DNA from: an uncultured Brevibacillus sp.
Lineage (GTDB): Bacteria; Bacillota; Bacilli; Brevibacillales; Brevibacillaceae
Reading direction: 5' to 3'
Length of the DNA: 49,812 nt
Assembly: GCA_946402065.1 (NCBI GenBank)
Contig: CAMIVR010000019.1
Location: 1-49,812 of the forward strand
How positions within the stretch are numbered: the stretch's first letter is position 1; each line of letters begins with the position of its first letter. This document shows positions 1 to 7,657 of this stretch, piece after piece. Both the position numbers and the translations under genes were made by a program. The notes under the pieces were generated by a model. That model was not told the origin of the DNA. It saw only the letters and a list, made by a program, of their open reading frames with translations, and did not search any database.

Positions 1-60
1 TAGAAGAATCCCCCACCTCAACCGCTTTGGAGCGGTAGGTGGGGGAGGGTTCAAAGATAA
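1..60 (+). mobile_element. Possible right end of an IS200/IS605 (tnpB-type) element
   Basis: A strong nested hairpin lies at 10-45: CCCCCACCT (10-18) pairs with AGGTGGGGG (37-45), and inside it ACCGCT (21-26) pairs with AGCGGT (31-36). It is followed by GGG and TTCAA (50-54). A stem-loop closing on a TTCAA-like tetra/pentanucleotide is typical of the right end of tnpB-carrying IS605-group elements, where it also forms the 3' scaffold of the omega RNA. The element body would lie outside the window, so this is an inference; a simple terminator of an upstream gene is the alternative, although no T-run follows. Confidence 0.4.
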
Positions 61-105
61 GGGTAGTGTATCATTTGGGTCAGATAGATAAAGGAGTGTT
101 ACCGA

Positions 106-999
106 GTGGAGAATCTTTCGCGGAAACGAGCAGCGCTGCTGATTACGTTTTTGGTCATTACCTGGGGCGGGAATTGGCCTTTGGCTAAATTCGCGCTCGC
201 TTACACGCCGCCCGTGCTGTTTGCCGGGATTCGCACCTTGCTGGGCGGTCTGATCCTGCTGATCTTTGCCATCCCTCGCTTAAAGCAATTGAACCTGAAG
301 CAGGCATGGCCGATTTATCTGATCTCATCGCTGTTAAACATCATTCTGTTTTACGGATTGCAGACAGTCGGACTGAATTACATGCCGGCCGGGCTTTTCT
401 CCATGATCGTGTTCCTTCAGCCTGTACTGATGGGGATTTTTTCCTGGCTCTGGCTGGGAGAGTCGATGAACGCTGCCAAAATAATCGGCCTCGTTCTCGG
501 TTTTTCCGGAGTGGCCATGATCAGCGCCAGCAGCTTGTCTGAGCATATTTCCACCGCAGGCGTTTTGCTTGCGCTGGCAACGTCAGTCAGCTGGGCGCTT
601 GGCACCGTTTACGTAAAGAAAGTGGGCGATCGAGTCGATTCGATCTGGCTGGTCACGCTGCAGCTGCTTTTTGGCGGAGTGTTCATGACCGCTCTCGGTT
701 CCGGCTTTGAAAGCTGGTCAAGCATCCAGTGGAGTCCGGCATTTATCATCAGCCTGCTGTTTATCTCGATCTTTGTCATCGCCATCGGCTGGCTGGTGTT
801 CTTCATCCTGATCGGCGCCGGAGAGGCGAGCAAAGTGGCTTCTTATACATTTCTGATCCCGCTTATCGCGGTGATGAGCAGTACGCTTTTGCTGCATGAG
901 CCCTTTACCTTTTACCTGCTCATCGGCATCGTATTCATTATCACCAGTATATACCTTGTCAATCGCAAACCGAAACAGCTTGTCGCCAAGTGCGGGTAA
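106..999 (+). CDS. DMT superfamily (EamA-type) membrane transporter
   Basis: A 297-residue protein with ten predicted hydrophobic helices arranged as two EamA repeats (about residues 8-140 and 150-288). The first repeat has the typical opening with a WGGNWP motif near residue 20. Members of this family move metabolites or drugs, usually as exporters, across the cytoplasmic membrane; the substrate cannot be read from sequence. The start is a GTG at 106 preceded by AAGGAG (91-96) at good spacing. It stands alone and ends in a bidirectional terminator shared with the convergent zinc-ribbon gene. Confidence 0.85.
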   Translation: MENLSRKRAALLITFLVITWGGNWPLAKFALAYTPPVLFAGIRTLLGGLILLIFAIPRLKQLNLKQAWPIYLISSLLNIILFYGLQTVGLNYMPAGLFSMIVFLQPVLMGIFSWLWLGESMNAAKIIGLVLGFSGVAMISASSLSEHISTAGVLLALATSVSWALGTVYVKKVGDRVDSIWLVTLQLLFGGVFMTALGSGFESWSSIQWSPAFIISLLFISIFVIAIGWLVFFILIGAGEASKVASYTFLIPLIAVMSSTLLLHEPFTFYLLIGIVFIITSIYLVNRKPKQLVAKCG

Positions 1000-1045
1000 A
1001 AAAACCATCGCGTCACGGGTAAAACCGCTGCGCGATGGTTTTTTT
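998..1045. terminator. Bidirectional terminator
   Basis: AAAAAAACCATCGCG (998-1012) pairs with CGCGATGGTTTTTTT (1031-1045). A- and T-runs flank both sides, so it can serve the DMT transporter and the convergent minus-strand gene. Confidence 0.85.
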
Positions 1046-1050
1046 ACGGC

Positions 1051-1254
1051 CTATCTCTCTGCCGGATCATCCATGAACCAGAGAATGTACGAGCAATTTT
1101 TGCAAATCAGGATGGCTGCTTCCTTGTTCGCCCAGTCCAGGCCAAAAAAAGTGGCCCCGCGCGAATTCAATTGCCGGTAGTCTTTGTCAAACGTAACATT
1201 GCCACAGCAAGGGCAGGCAATCTGTCTCCCTCCCGCTCGATACTGCATCTGCAT
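1051..1254 (-). CDS. Small zinc-ribbon protein
   Basis: A 67-residue protein with two CxxC knuckles, CPCC (about residues 14-17) and CKNC (about 50-53), separated by 32 residues. This spacing is that of a zinc ribbon, as in small predicted nucleic-acid-binding proteins of Bacillota. AAGGAG sits just upstream of the ATG at 1254. The function is unknown. It follows the YwaF-like gene on the same strand after about 65 bp, so the two may be co-transcribed and end at the shared terminator at 998-1045. Confidence 0.6.
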   Translation of the reverse strand: MQMQYRAGGRQIACPCCGNVTFDKDYRQLNSRGATFFGLDWANKEAAILICKNCSYILWFMDDPAER

Positions 1255-1320
1255 CTTCTCCTTTCGCTTGCGCCTCTCTTATGTAATACGGCGGTCAGCC
1301 GGATTGGTTGCTCTTTCTCC

Positions 1321-2079
1321 TCACTGTCGTTGTGTTACGCGATCGCTGGCCTTTGGTGCTGCTGCGGTCTGCCTTTTGCCAAACGGCAGGTACAGCAGGC
1401 AAAAGACCAGACAGGCGACCGCTTCAAGCGAGAGAATGTACCACGGATAAGGGCCGAGGTAGTCCAGCAGGCTGGGATTGTACGGCTTGTGAGATACAAA
1501 CAGATAGTTGCCCCCGGTCAGACGATTGACCCACAGGGCGATCAGCAGCAAGCCGTTGAGCGCGAGCAGCGCCTTCCAGACGGAGCGGAAGCGGGGGCGG
1601 TGTCCTTCCACCCAGGTCATGTAGAGACATGCCAGGATGATGGCGCCATGAGCGATAAAAAAATGGAAAAACCGGACGTGCGGAAAAGGGTAGAACAGCT
1701 CCGGAGTGAGCATCGCCTGGCCGGCGCCCCCCAGTCCGGCGAAATACGTAATTTCAAACAGCCGGTAGCTGTTCAGCACGAGCATTACCACCGACAAAAG
1801 CAGCGAGACGCTGCACAGCTGCAGCGGCAGCGCATATTCGGCCGACCAGCTCCCCGTAAAATAATGCCAGAGCTGAAAGAATACTTCCGTCGCCAGCAGC
1901 ACGGCGGCGAGCATATAGCGGCCCAAACGGCAGAAGCGCCGCCTGAGTGGATTGCGGTATAAATACAGCAGCACCGCTGCGCAAATAAGCAAGCCGATGG
2001 CGATGACATGCGAAGCGGAGAACAGGCGAAAGGGCTCTCCGGCAATTTCATAAGCAACGTAGGGTGAAATCAACCTCAT
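1321..2079 (-). CDS. YwaF/TIGR02206-family integral membrane protein
   Basis: A 252-residue protein with about six to seven hydrophobic helices. Features typical of the YwaF (TIGR02206, TMEM164-like) family are an early FSASHV segment, an FQLWHY segment in helix 3, a LPLQLC segment, the HGAI segment in helix 5, and a loop reading NYLFVSHKP. The family is widespread in Bacillus-like bacteria and has no firmly established role here. The start ATG at 2079 is preceded by an AGGAGG-like site. It is upstream of the zinc-ribbon gene on the same strand. Confidence 0.75.
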   Translation of the reverse strand: MRLISPYVAYEIAGEPFRLFSASHVIAIGLLICAAVLLYLYRNPLRRRFCRLGRYMLAAVLLATEVFFQLWHYFTGSWSAEYALPLQLCSVSLLLSVVMLVLNSYRLFEITYFAGLGGAGQAMLTPELFYPFPHVRFFHFFIAHGAIILACLYMTWVEGHRPRFRSVWKALLALNGLLLIALWVNRLTGGNYLFVSHKPYNPSLLDYLGPYPWYILSLEAVACLVFCLLYLPFGKRQTAAAPKASDRVTQRQ

Positions 2080-2222
2080 CCTCCTCTCTGTAGCCTGTAT
2101 TTCGTCGAAAGCGAAAGACGATGATCTGGCAGCAAAAACCGATTGGAACGATTGTAAACCATCCGATTGTTTTCTACAAACGACAGGTTCGGCAAATTTC
2201 GCTGCAAGGGGGAGGGGTCAAT

Positions 2223-2263
2223 AAAAAACAGGCTAATCATTTGGATGATTGGCCTGTTTTATC
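2223..2263 (-). terminator. Terminator of the coil protein gene
   Basis: Read on the minus strand, AACAGGC pairs with GCCTGTT around an inner stem (CAATCAT/ATGATTA) and is followed by a run of T. It lies just downstream of the stop of the minus-strand gene at 2277-2663. Confidence 0.75.
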
Positions 2264-2276
2264 ACATGCGAACGCT

Positions 2277-2663
2277 TTAAGACTGTGTGAATGGCTGGTG
2301 GCTTGCGCTTGGCGACGGGCTGAGCGAAGTGTTATACGCTGCCGGCTGCGAAGAACTGGCACTGACATTGCTAGTCGCCTGCTGGCCACTGCTGTTGTTG
2401 CTGCTGCGGGAAGGCTCGAATACGGGAGCGTGTGGCTGGGCGTACATCGGCGCCATCGCACGGGAAGCCTCAAACGCCAATTGGCTGGTCAGTGTCTGCA
2501 GCTGCTGCAGCATGGCGGTCGCTTGCGCTTCCGTAGCAGCCATCGTCTGCAGCTGGTTGGCAATCGTACGCAGCGTGTTGGCGTTGTTGCGCTCATTTTG
2601 CTGCAATTGGCTGATGATCCGCTGTACTTCATTGACAAGTGTATTCGGCTGGTAACCGTACAT
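2277..2663 (-). CDS. Uncharacterised Ser/Gln/Ala-rich coil protein
   Basis: A 128-residue protein not recognised as a known family. Residues 1-65 form an amphipathic, Gln/Asn-rich helix-forming segment (many Q, N and hydrophobic heptad positions) that could be a coiled coil. Residues 70-128 are low-complexity Ser/Pro/Ala/Gln and probably disordered. There is no signal peptide or membrane segment. The start ATG at 2663 has a clear GGAGG upstream, and a good terminator follows, so it is a real single-gene unit. A spore-coat or inner-spore role would fit the composition but is only a guess. Confidence 0.55.
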   Translation of the reverse strand: MYGYQPNTLVNEVQRIISQLQQNERNNANTLRTIANQLQTMAATEAQATAMLQQLQTLTSQLAFEASRAMAPMYAQPHAPVFEPSRSSNNSSGQQATSNVSASSSQPAAYNTSLSPSPSASHQPFTQS

Positions 2664-2885
2664 AAATGGAAAAACCTCCTCAAAAGTAAACTGGTTCCTG
2701 CTTAGTTTTCTCTCAAGTGGAAAATTTATTCAGCGGCCAACAAAGGTTCACAATTTTTGCGGTGAGACGTACTTTATCCTATGAAAGCGTTTCAGCGTTA
2801 GTCCGTATTCTTGCAGGGTTAAGCGCTTCCAGTGTACATTCATGGTAAGCAGAAGAATATTGAGCCAATTGGGAGGAGAATCACA

Positions 2886-3974
2886 GTGGGCACTGACTTT
2901 TTTCCTATTCAGGATTGGGATTATGTTGAATTTTATGTAGGAAATGCCAAGCAAGCGATGCACTACTTCACGAAAGGCCTTGGCTTTCAACCGTTTGCCT
3001 ATTCGGGGCTGGAAACAGGCTCGCGCGATAAGGTATCGTACGTGCTGAAGCAGAACAACATTACCTTCGTCATTAGCGGAGCGCTTGCTCCGGACAGCCC
3101 GATTGCCGAATTTGCGAAAAAACATGGCGACGGCGTAAAGGACATTTCGCTGCGCGTGGAGGACTGTGAAAAGGCGTTCCGGGAAGCGGTATCGCGCGGT
3201 GCCGTTCCGGTGATGGAGCCGACGGAATATTCCGATGAGTTCGGAACCGTGAAAAAGGCGACGATCGCTACCTACGGCGACAACGTGCATTCCTTTATCG
3301 AGCGCAAAGATTACAAAGGCGTCTTTTTCCCGGGATACAAGCCGTATGAATCGCCGGTTGCCGCTGAATCCACCGGCCTGGTCGGGATTGACCACATGGT
3401 CGGCAACGTTGAAGTCATGGATGAGTGGGTATCCTATTACGAAAAAATCATGGGCTTCACCGCTGTGCAGAACTTCAAGGACGACGATATTTCCACTGAA
3501 TACTCGGCCCTGATGTCCAAAGTCATGCAAAGTGGAACCGGCCGGATCAAGTTCCCGATCAACGAGCCGGCGGAAGGACGCCGCAAATCGCAAATCCAGG
3601 AATTCCTCGAGTTCTATCACGGCCCGGGCGTACAGCACATCGCCCTGTTGACCAACGACATCGTCGCGACCGTTTCCAAGCTGCGGGTCAATGGCATTGA
3701 TTTCCTGCACGTGCCGGATACGTACTATGAAGACCTGAAAGAGCGCGTCGGCTCGATTGATGAAGACATCGAAGAGCTGCGCAAGCTGCGAGTGCTCGTC
3801 GACCGCGACGACGAAGGCTACCTGCTGCAGCTGTTCAGCAAGCCGATCGTGGATCGCCCGACCCTGTTCCTCGAAATCATCCAGCGCAAAGGAGCGCGCG
3901 GCTTCGGCAACGGCAACTTCAAGGCGCTGTTTGAAGCGCTGGAGCGTGAGCAGGAATTGCGCGGCAACCTGTAG
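2886..3974 (+). CDS. hppD: 4-hydroxyphenylpyruvate dioxygenase
   Basis: Converts 4-hydroxyphenylpyruvate to homogentisate, the committed step of tyrosine degradation, as a cytosolic Fe(II) enzyme. The 362-residue length fits the family. Two vicinal-oxygen-chelate domains are visible: the N-terminal one starts with DYVEFYVGNAKQA, and the catalytic C-terminal one has the iron-ligand motifs GIDHMVGNV and GVQHIALL, plus FLEIIQR near the C-terminal helix, which carries the Glu ligand. The GTG at 2886 is preferred because GGGAGGAG (2871-2878) precedes it; an ATG at 2832 in the same frame has no comparable site. No homogentisate dioxygenase or other tyrosine-catabolic gene is adjacent. A terminator follows at 3997. 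Confidence 0.93.
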   Translation: MGTDFFPIQDWDYVEFYVGNAKQAMHYFTKGLGFQPFAYSGLETGSRDKVSYVLKQNNITFVISGALAPDSPIAEFAKKHGDGVKDISLRVEDCEKAFREAVSRGAVPVMEPTEYSDEFGTVKKATIATYGDNVHSFIERKDYKGVFFPGYKPYESPVAAESTGLVGIDHMVGNVEVMDEWVSYYEKIMGFTAVQNFKDDDISTEYSALMSKVMQSGTGRIKFPINEPAEGRRKSQIQEFLEFYHGPGVQHIALLTNDIVATVSKLRVNGIDFLHVPDTYYEDLKERVGSIDEDIEELRKLRVLVDRDDEGYLLQLFSKPIVDRPTLFLEIIQRKGARGFGNGNFKALFEALEREQELRGNL

Positions 3975-3996
3975 AGGACGGTCTGCAACGAAACGC

Positions 3997-4036
3997 AACC
4001 ACAGTTTCCCTATAAAGAGGGAGACTGTGGTTTTTC
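3997..4036 (+). terminator. Terminator after hppD
   Basis: AACCACAGT pairs with ACTGTGGTT, with an inner TCCCT/AGGGA stem and a short loop, followed by TTTTT. Confidence 0.85.
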
Positions 4037-4118
4037 CAATTTCCCGCTTGACCACCCCTTCGCTCCGCAGAGATAATGAAGAAAGTTGAAACCTGGGAAG
4101 AATTTGGGGGTGGAACGT

Positions 4119-5858
4119 GTGGTTGATGTCGTTTTGCATCCTTTGATGATTTCATTGGCAGAGCGTACTGCCGTCCTGGTCGTCGCTGCCTTTTTATTTA
4201 CACGTTTGAAAGCGTTTCGCAGCCTTCTGCACCAGCGGGCGACCGTACGCGAAAAGGCGTTGATGGTGCTGATTTTCTCGATTATTTCCATCTTTGCTAC
4301 GTACATGGGCATTCCCCACCACGATGCGATCGCCAATTCACGGGTGATTGGCACTGTCGTTGCCGGTCTGCTCGCCGGACCGTGGGTGGGGCTTTTTACC
4401 GGGTTGGTCGCGGGGATTCACCGCTATCTGCTGGGCGGATTTACGGACCTGGCCTGTGCCGTCTCGACGATTGTCGAAGGCGTTTTTGCCGGACTGGTGT
4501 TCCGCTGGCACAAAAACCGCGATCTGAAATGGACGACCGCACTCGCTGTCGGGTTTATCGCTGAGTGGATGCAGATGGGGATTATCCTGCTGCTGGCGAG
4601 ACCGTATGCGCAGGCGCTTGAGCTGGTCAAGGACATCAGCATCCCGATGGCTGTCGTCAACTCGCTCGGGATCGCCGTGTTCATGATCATTATCGATCTG
4701 GTCAACAAAGAAGAAGATCGCATCGGCGCCTTGCAGGCACAGCGGACGATGCAGGTGGCAGATCGTACGCTGAGCTTTTTGCGCGAGGGGCTGAACACCG
4801 TGTCGGCAGAGATGCTGGCGAATGAAATTTTACGGACGACCCGCGTCGCGGCAGTCGCGATTACGGATGCCAAAATCGTTTTGGCTCATGCGGGTGCAGG
4901 CCGGTCACACCACGTCGCTGGTCAGGCGGTCGTGACCCAAGCGACGAGAGAAGTGCTGAAGAGCGGAAAAGTCAAAATCGCCAGTACGCGAGACGAGATC
5001 GGCTGTCAGGTGGAGAACTGCACGCTGCGGAGCGCTATTTTGGTTCCGCTGATCCGCAGGCGGGAGACGGTCGGCGTGCTCAAGCTGTACCAGGACCGCA
5101 CGCGCAAGCTGTCTGCCGTCGATTTGGAGCTGGTCAGAGGGCTTGGCAACCTGATCTCGACACAGCTGGAGATCGCCGAGCTGGAAAAGCAGTCGCGCCT
5201 GCTGGCTGACGCCGAGATAAAGGCGCTGCAGGCCCAAATCAATCCGCACTTTCTGTTTAACGCGCTGAACACGATCGTCTCGTTCATCCGCTTTCGGCCA
5301 GAAAAGGCGCGGGAGCTGCTGATTCATTTGGGCGAGTACTTTCGCCGCAATTTGCATAACGGCAACGACCTTGTTACGCTCGCGGAAGAGCTGGAGCACG
5401 TCGAGGCGTACTTGGCCATCGAGCGGGCGAGATTTGATGATAAATTGCAAATCATTTACGAAATTGAGCCAGGAGTGGAAAAATACCAGGTGCCCGCCCT
5501 GATCATCCAACCGTTGGTGGAAAACGCGATCAAGCACGGGCTTTTGCCGAAGCGCGAGGGCGGAATGGTCACCATCCGAATGAGGCGGATCGACCAGGAG
5601 CGGCTGGAGCTGACGGTCGCCGACAACGGCGTGGGCATGGCCGAGAGCGAAGCCTTTCCATCCCATTTGTCGGCGGATGGAGGGGCGCGGCGTGCTTTGG
5701 GCGGTATCGGCTTGGCCAACGTGCGGGGGCGTCTGCATTCGATCTACGGTCCGCCGTACGGGCTGACGATTGACAGCATTGTCGGCGGCGGCACCACTTG
5801 TACGATTACTTTACCGATAGGAGTGAGAGTGAATGCTAAAAGTGTTCATCGTGGATGA
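4119..5858 (+). CDS. LytS/BtsS-type sensor histidine kinase
   Basis: A 579-residue membrane sensor. Residues 1-200 carry the 5TM-5TMR_LYT sensor module (helices from LAERTAV onward; HDAIANSRVIGTVVAGLLAGP is the typical Lyt segment). A GAF-like region follows (about 215-350), then a LytS-type His_kinase motif INPHFLFNALNTI, and a HATPase domain with NPLVENAIKHG-like and GVGMA/GGIGLANVRGRL boxes. It should autophosphorylate on the His of NPHF and pass phosphate to the LytTR regulator, whose gene overlaps its end by 26 bp. The GTG at 4119 follows TGGGGGTGG; an upstream TTG at 4086 lacks a site. The downstream CstA-family transporter suggests a BtsSR-like pyruvate-sensing role. Confidence 0.88.
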   Translation: MVDVVLHPLMISLAERTAVLVVAAFLFTRLKAFRSLLHQRATVREKALMVLIFSIISIFATYMGIPHHDAIANSRVIGTVVAGLLAGPWVGLFTGLVAGIHRYLLGGFTDLACAVSTIVEGVFAGLVFRWHKNRDLKWTTALAVGFIAEWMQMGIILLLARPYAQALELVKDISIPMAVVNSLGIAVFMIIIDLVNKEEDRIGALQAQRTMQVADRTLSFLREGLNTVSAEMLANEILRTTRVAAVAITDAKIVLAHAGAGRSHHVAGQAVVTQATREVLKSGKVKIASTRDEIGCQVENCTLRSAILVPLIRRRETVGVLKLYQDRTRKLSAVDLELVRGLGNLISTQLEIAELEKQSRLLADAEIKALQAQINPHFLFNALNTIVSFIRFRPEKARELLIHLGEYFRRNLHNGNDLVTLAEELEHVEAYLAIERARFDDKLQIIYEIEPGVEKYQVPALIIQPLVENAIKHGLLPKREGGMVTIRMRRIDQERLELTVADNGVGMAESEAFPSHLSADGGARRALGGIGLANVRGRLHSIYGPPYGLTIDSIVGGGTTCTITLPIGVRVNAKSVHRG

Positions 5859-6615
5859 TGAAATGCCGTCCCGGGCCGAACTCCGCTACTTGCTGGAGCA
5901 ATACGCTGACGTCCAGGTAGTCGGAGAGGCGGGGAGCGGCAGGGAGGCGCTTGAACGGCTCCAGGACGCAGAGCTGGATGCGGTCTTTCTCGACATTCAC
6001 CTGCATGATTCCGACGGCGTCGAGGTGGCGAACGAACTGCTCACGACGTTGGCCAAGCCGCCGATCATTATTTTCGCCAGCGCTTATGATGCCCATGCTG
6101 TCCGCGCTTTTGAACTGGAGGCGGTCGATTACATCGTCAAGCCGTTCAGTGAACAGCGCCTGGACAAAACGGTTTGCCGCCTGCGCAAATACAAGGCGAA
6201 GCTGGCAACTGCTGTCGAACCGGCCGTCGGCATTGAGCAGCGGATCGCTTCGCTTTTGCAAAACATGCTGCAGGATCAGCCGCCCCGACGGATTCCCGTC
6301 GAGAAAAACGGCAAAATCATGCTGATTGATGCAGACGAGATCGTCTATGCGACCGTCGAGGGCAGATATGCGACGATTTTTACCGATCAGCAGCAGTATT
6401 TTACCTCCTTTACGTTGCAAGAGCTGGAAAGCCGACTGCCCATGCCGCATTTTATCCGAACCCACCGCGCTTATATCGTCAACCTGAACAAAACGGTCGA
6501 GCTCGTGCCCTGGTTTAAAGGTACGGTTCATCTGGTGATGGAAGACCAGCGAAACAGTGAAGTCCCCGTCAGCCGCAATGCGGTGAAGGAAGTGAAGAAG
6601 CGGCTTGGCTTTTGA
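5833..6615 (+). CDS. LytTR-family response regulator
   Basis: A 260-residue partner of the overlapping LytS-type kinase. The receiver domain (1-118) has the acidic pocket VDDE, the phospho-acceptor Asp54 in FLDIHL and the conserved Lys in VKPFS. The LytTR DNA-binding domain (about 155-258) has the typical RTHRAYIVNL and VPVSR segments. It likely activates the nearby cstA-family gene, as BtsR does for btsT and LytR-type regulators do for lrgAB. ATG at 5833 follows ATAGGAGTGAG. It ends 65 bp before the AraC-type gene. Confidence 0.9.
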   Translation: MLKVFIVDDEMPSRAELRYLLEQYADVQVVGEAGSGREALERLQDAELDAVFLDIHLHDSDGVEVANELLTTLAKPPIIIFASAYDAHAVRAFELEAVDYIVKPFSEQRLDKTVCRLRKYKAKLATAVEPAVGIEQRIASLLQNMLQDQPPRRIPVEKNGKIMLIDADEIVYATVEGRYATIFTDQQQYFTSFTLQELESRLPMPHFIRTHRAYIVNLNKTVELVPWFKGTVHLVMEDQRNSEVPVSRNAVKEVKKRLGF

Positions 6616-6680
6616 CGAGACAGGCTCTTTGCGGACGGCTTTCACGCCGCCATTTTATAATCAATCAAGGTGATGACACA

Positions 6681-7478
6681 ATGAAAGTTCAGATAGCGAT
6701 GCCACAAGTGGAAATGTGGAGAATCGATTCCCGGTTCGCCAACCTCCCGCACGTCCATGAGGAGCAATTTCAACTCACCGTTCCGATATACGGTACGTGT
6801 TTTTTTCACCACGAGCAGCAGGAATACCGGCTGACCAGCGGCGAGGGACTGCTCCTGTACCCCAATTCCGGCCATTCCTTTGAGCTCAGCACAGATGCGA
6901 GCGTGATTATTTTTATCGTTTCGCAAACGAGCCTGAGCGAACTGTATCGGGATGAGCCGAGCGATTTCGCCTGCAAGCAGCAAATCGATCCGCGTGAAGT
7001 CAATGCGGCGTTTCGCGACTGGAATACTGCCTTGTTTTTACCCGAGCATTCGGACGACCAGGCGATTCAGGAGACAGAGTGGCAAATCCTTGCCTACCTG
7101 CAGCGCAGCTTGCAGACGCAATCCCCAAGCAGCGCTCTGTCGTCACCGGAACGCATTGCCAGCGGATACGACCCGCATACCGCACGCGTGCTGGAGTATA
7201 TCCACGATCGATACACGACATCCGTCAGCCTTGATGACCTCGCCGCCATCGCGCACCAAAGCAGGTATCATTTCATTCGTTCATTCAAGGCCAAAACCGG
7301 TCTGACGCCGTATCAATACACGCTCAAGCTGCGCATAGACGAAGCGAAAAACTTGCTGCGGCAGCCGGGCAGGTCCGTGACCGATATCAGTTTTACCCTC
7401 GGCTTTTCCAGCACCAGTCAATTCTATCGGGTATTTCGCAAATGGGTTGGCTGCACACCGGAACAGTATCGCCGATAG
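6681..7478 (+). CDS. AraC-family transcriptional regulator
   Basis: A 265-residue regulator: N-terminal cupin-like sensing domain (about 1-140, with PHVHEEQFQL and GEGLLLYPNSGH segments) and a C-terminal AraC double helix-turn-helix (about 165-265, VSLDDLAAIAHQSRYHFIRS and the family signature ending in FSSTSQFYRVFRKWVGCTP). The cupin-AraC layout is that of a ligand-responsive activator. The ATG at 6681 has AAGGTGATG upstream; the frame is open for another 69 bp, but without a site. It sits between the two-component system and the CstA-family gene, so it may be a second control layer for uptake. Confidence 0.88.
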   Translation: MKVQIAMPQVEMWRIDSRFANLPHVHEEQFQLTVPIYGTCFFHHEQQEYRLTSGEGLLLYPNSGHSFELSTDASVIIFIVSQTSLSELYRDEPSDFACKQQIDPREVNAAFRDWNTALFLPEHSDDQAIQETEWQILAYLQRSLQTQSPSSALSSPERIASGYDPHTARVLEYIHDRYTTSVSLDDLAAIAHQSRYHFIRSFKAKTGLTPYQYTLKLRIDEAKNLLRQPGRSVTDISFTLGFSSTSQFYRVFRKWVGCTPEQYRR

Positions 7479-7540
7479 GCGCACTCGGGACAATCGTCAG
7501 GGTGCGCTGTTGCGTTTGTAAGCCCCTTCAAGCAGAAATA

Positions 7541-7563
7541 GCGCCACTCGGGCGCGATTTTTT
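7541..7563 (+). terminator. Short terminator after the AraC gene
   Basis: GCGCC (7541-7545) pairs with GGCGC (7550-7555 region) across a short loop, followed by GATTTTTT. It separates the regulator from the transporter gene, which therefore has its own promoter region. Confidence 0.6.
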
Positions 7564-7657
7564 ACGGTTGAGCCGCATTTTCTTTCGAACATCGCCATTC
7601 TGTACTACAGTAAGCGGAGAATTTGTTGCAATATTCCAATTGTTAGGGGATGAAAAC

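Noticed and set aside
2782..2794. TGAAAGCGTTTCA upstream of hppD as a CcpA cre box
   Set aside because: It misses the conserved C near the 3' end of the cre consensus and is 13 rather than 14 bp; kept only as a weak resemblance.
5836..6645. Long minus-strand frames opposite strong genes (also at 12834-13682, 21512-23746, 34166-35062)
   Set aside because: They mirror plus-strand genes that have clear domain motifs; the antisense products show no family features or ribosome sites.
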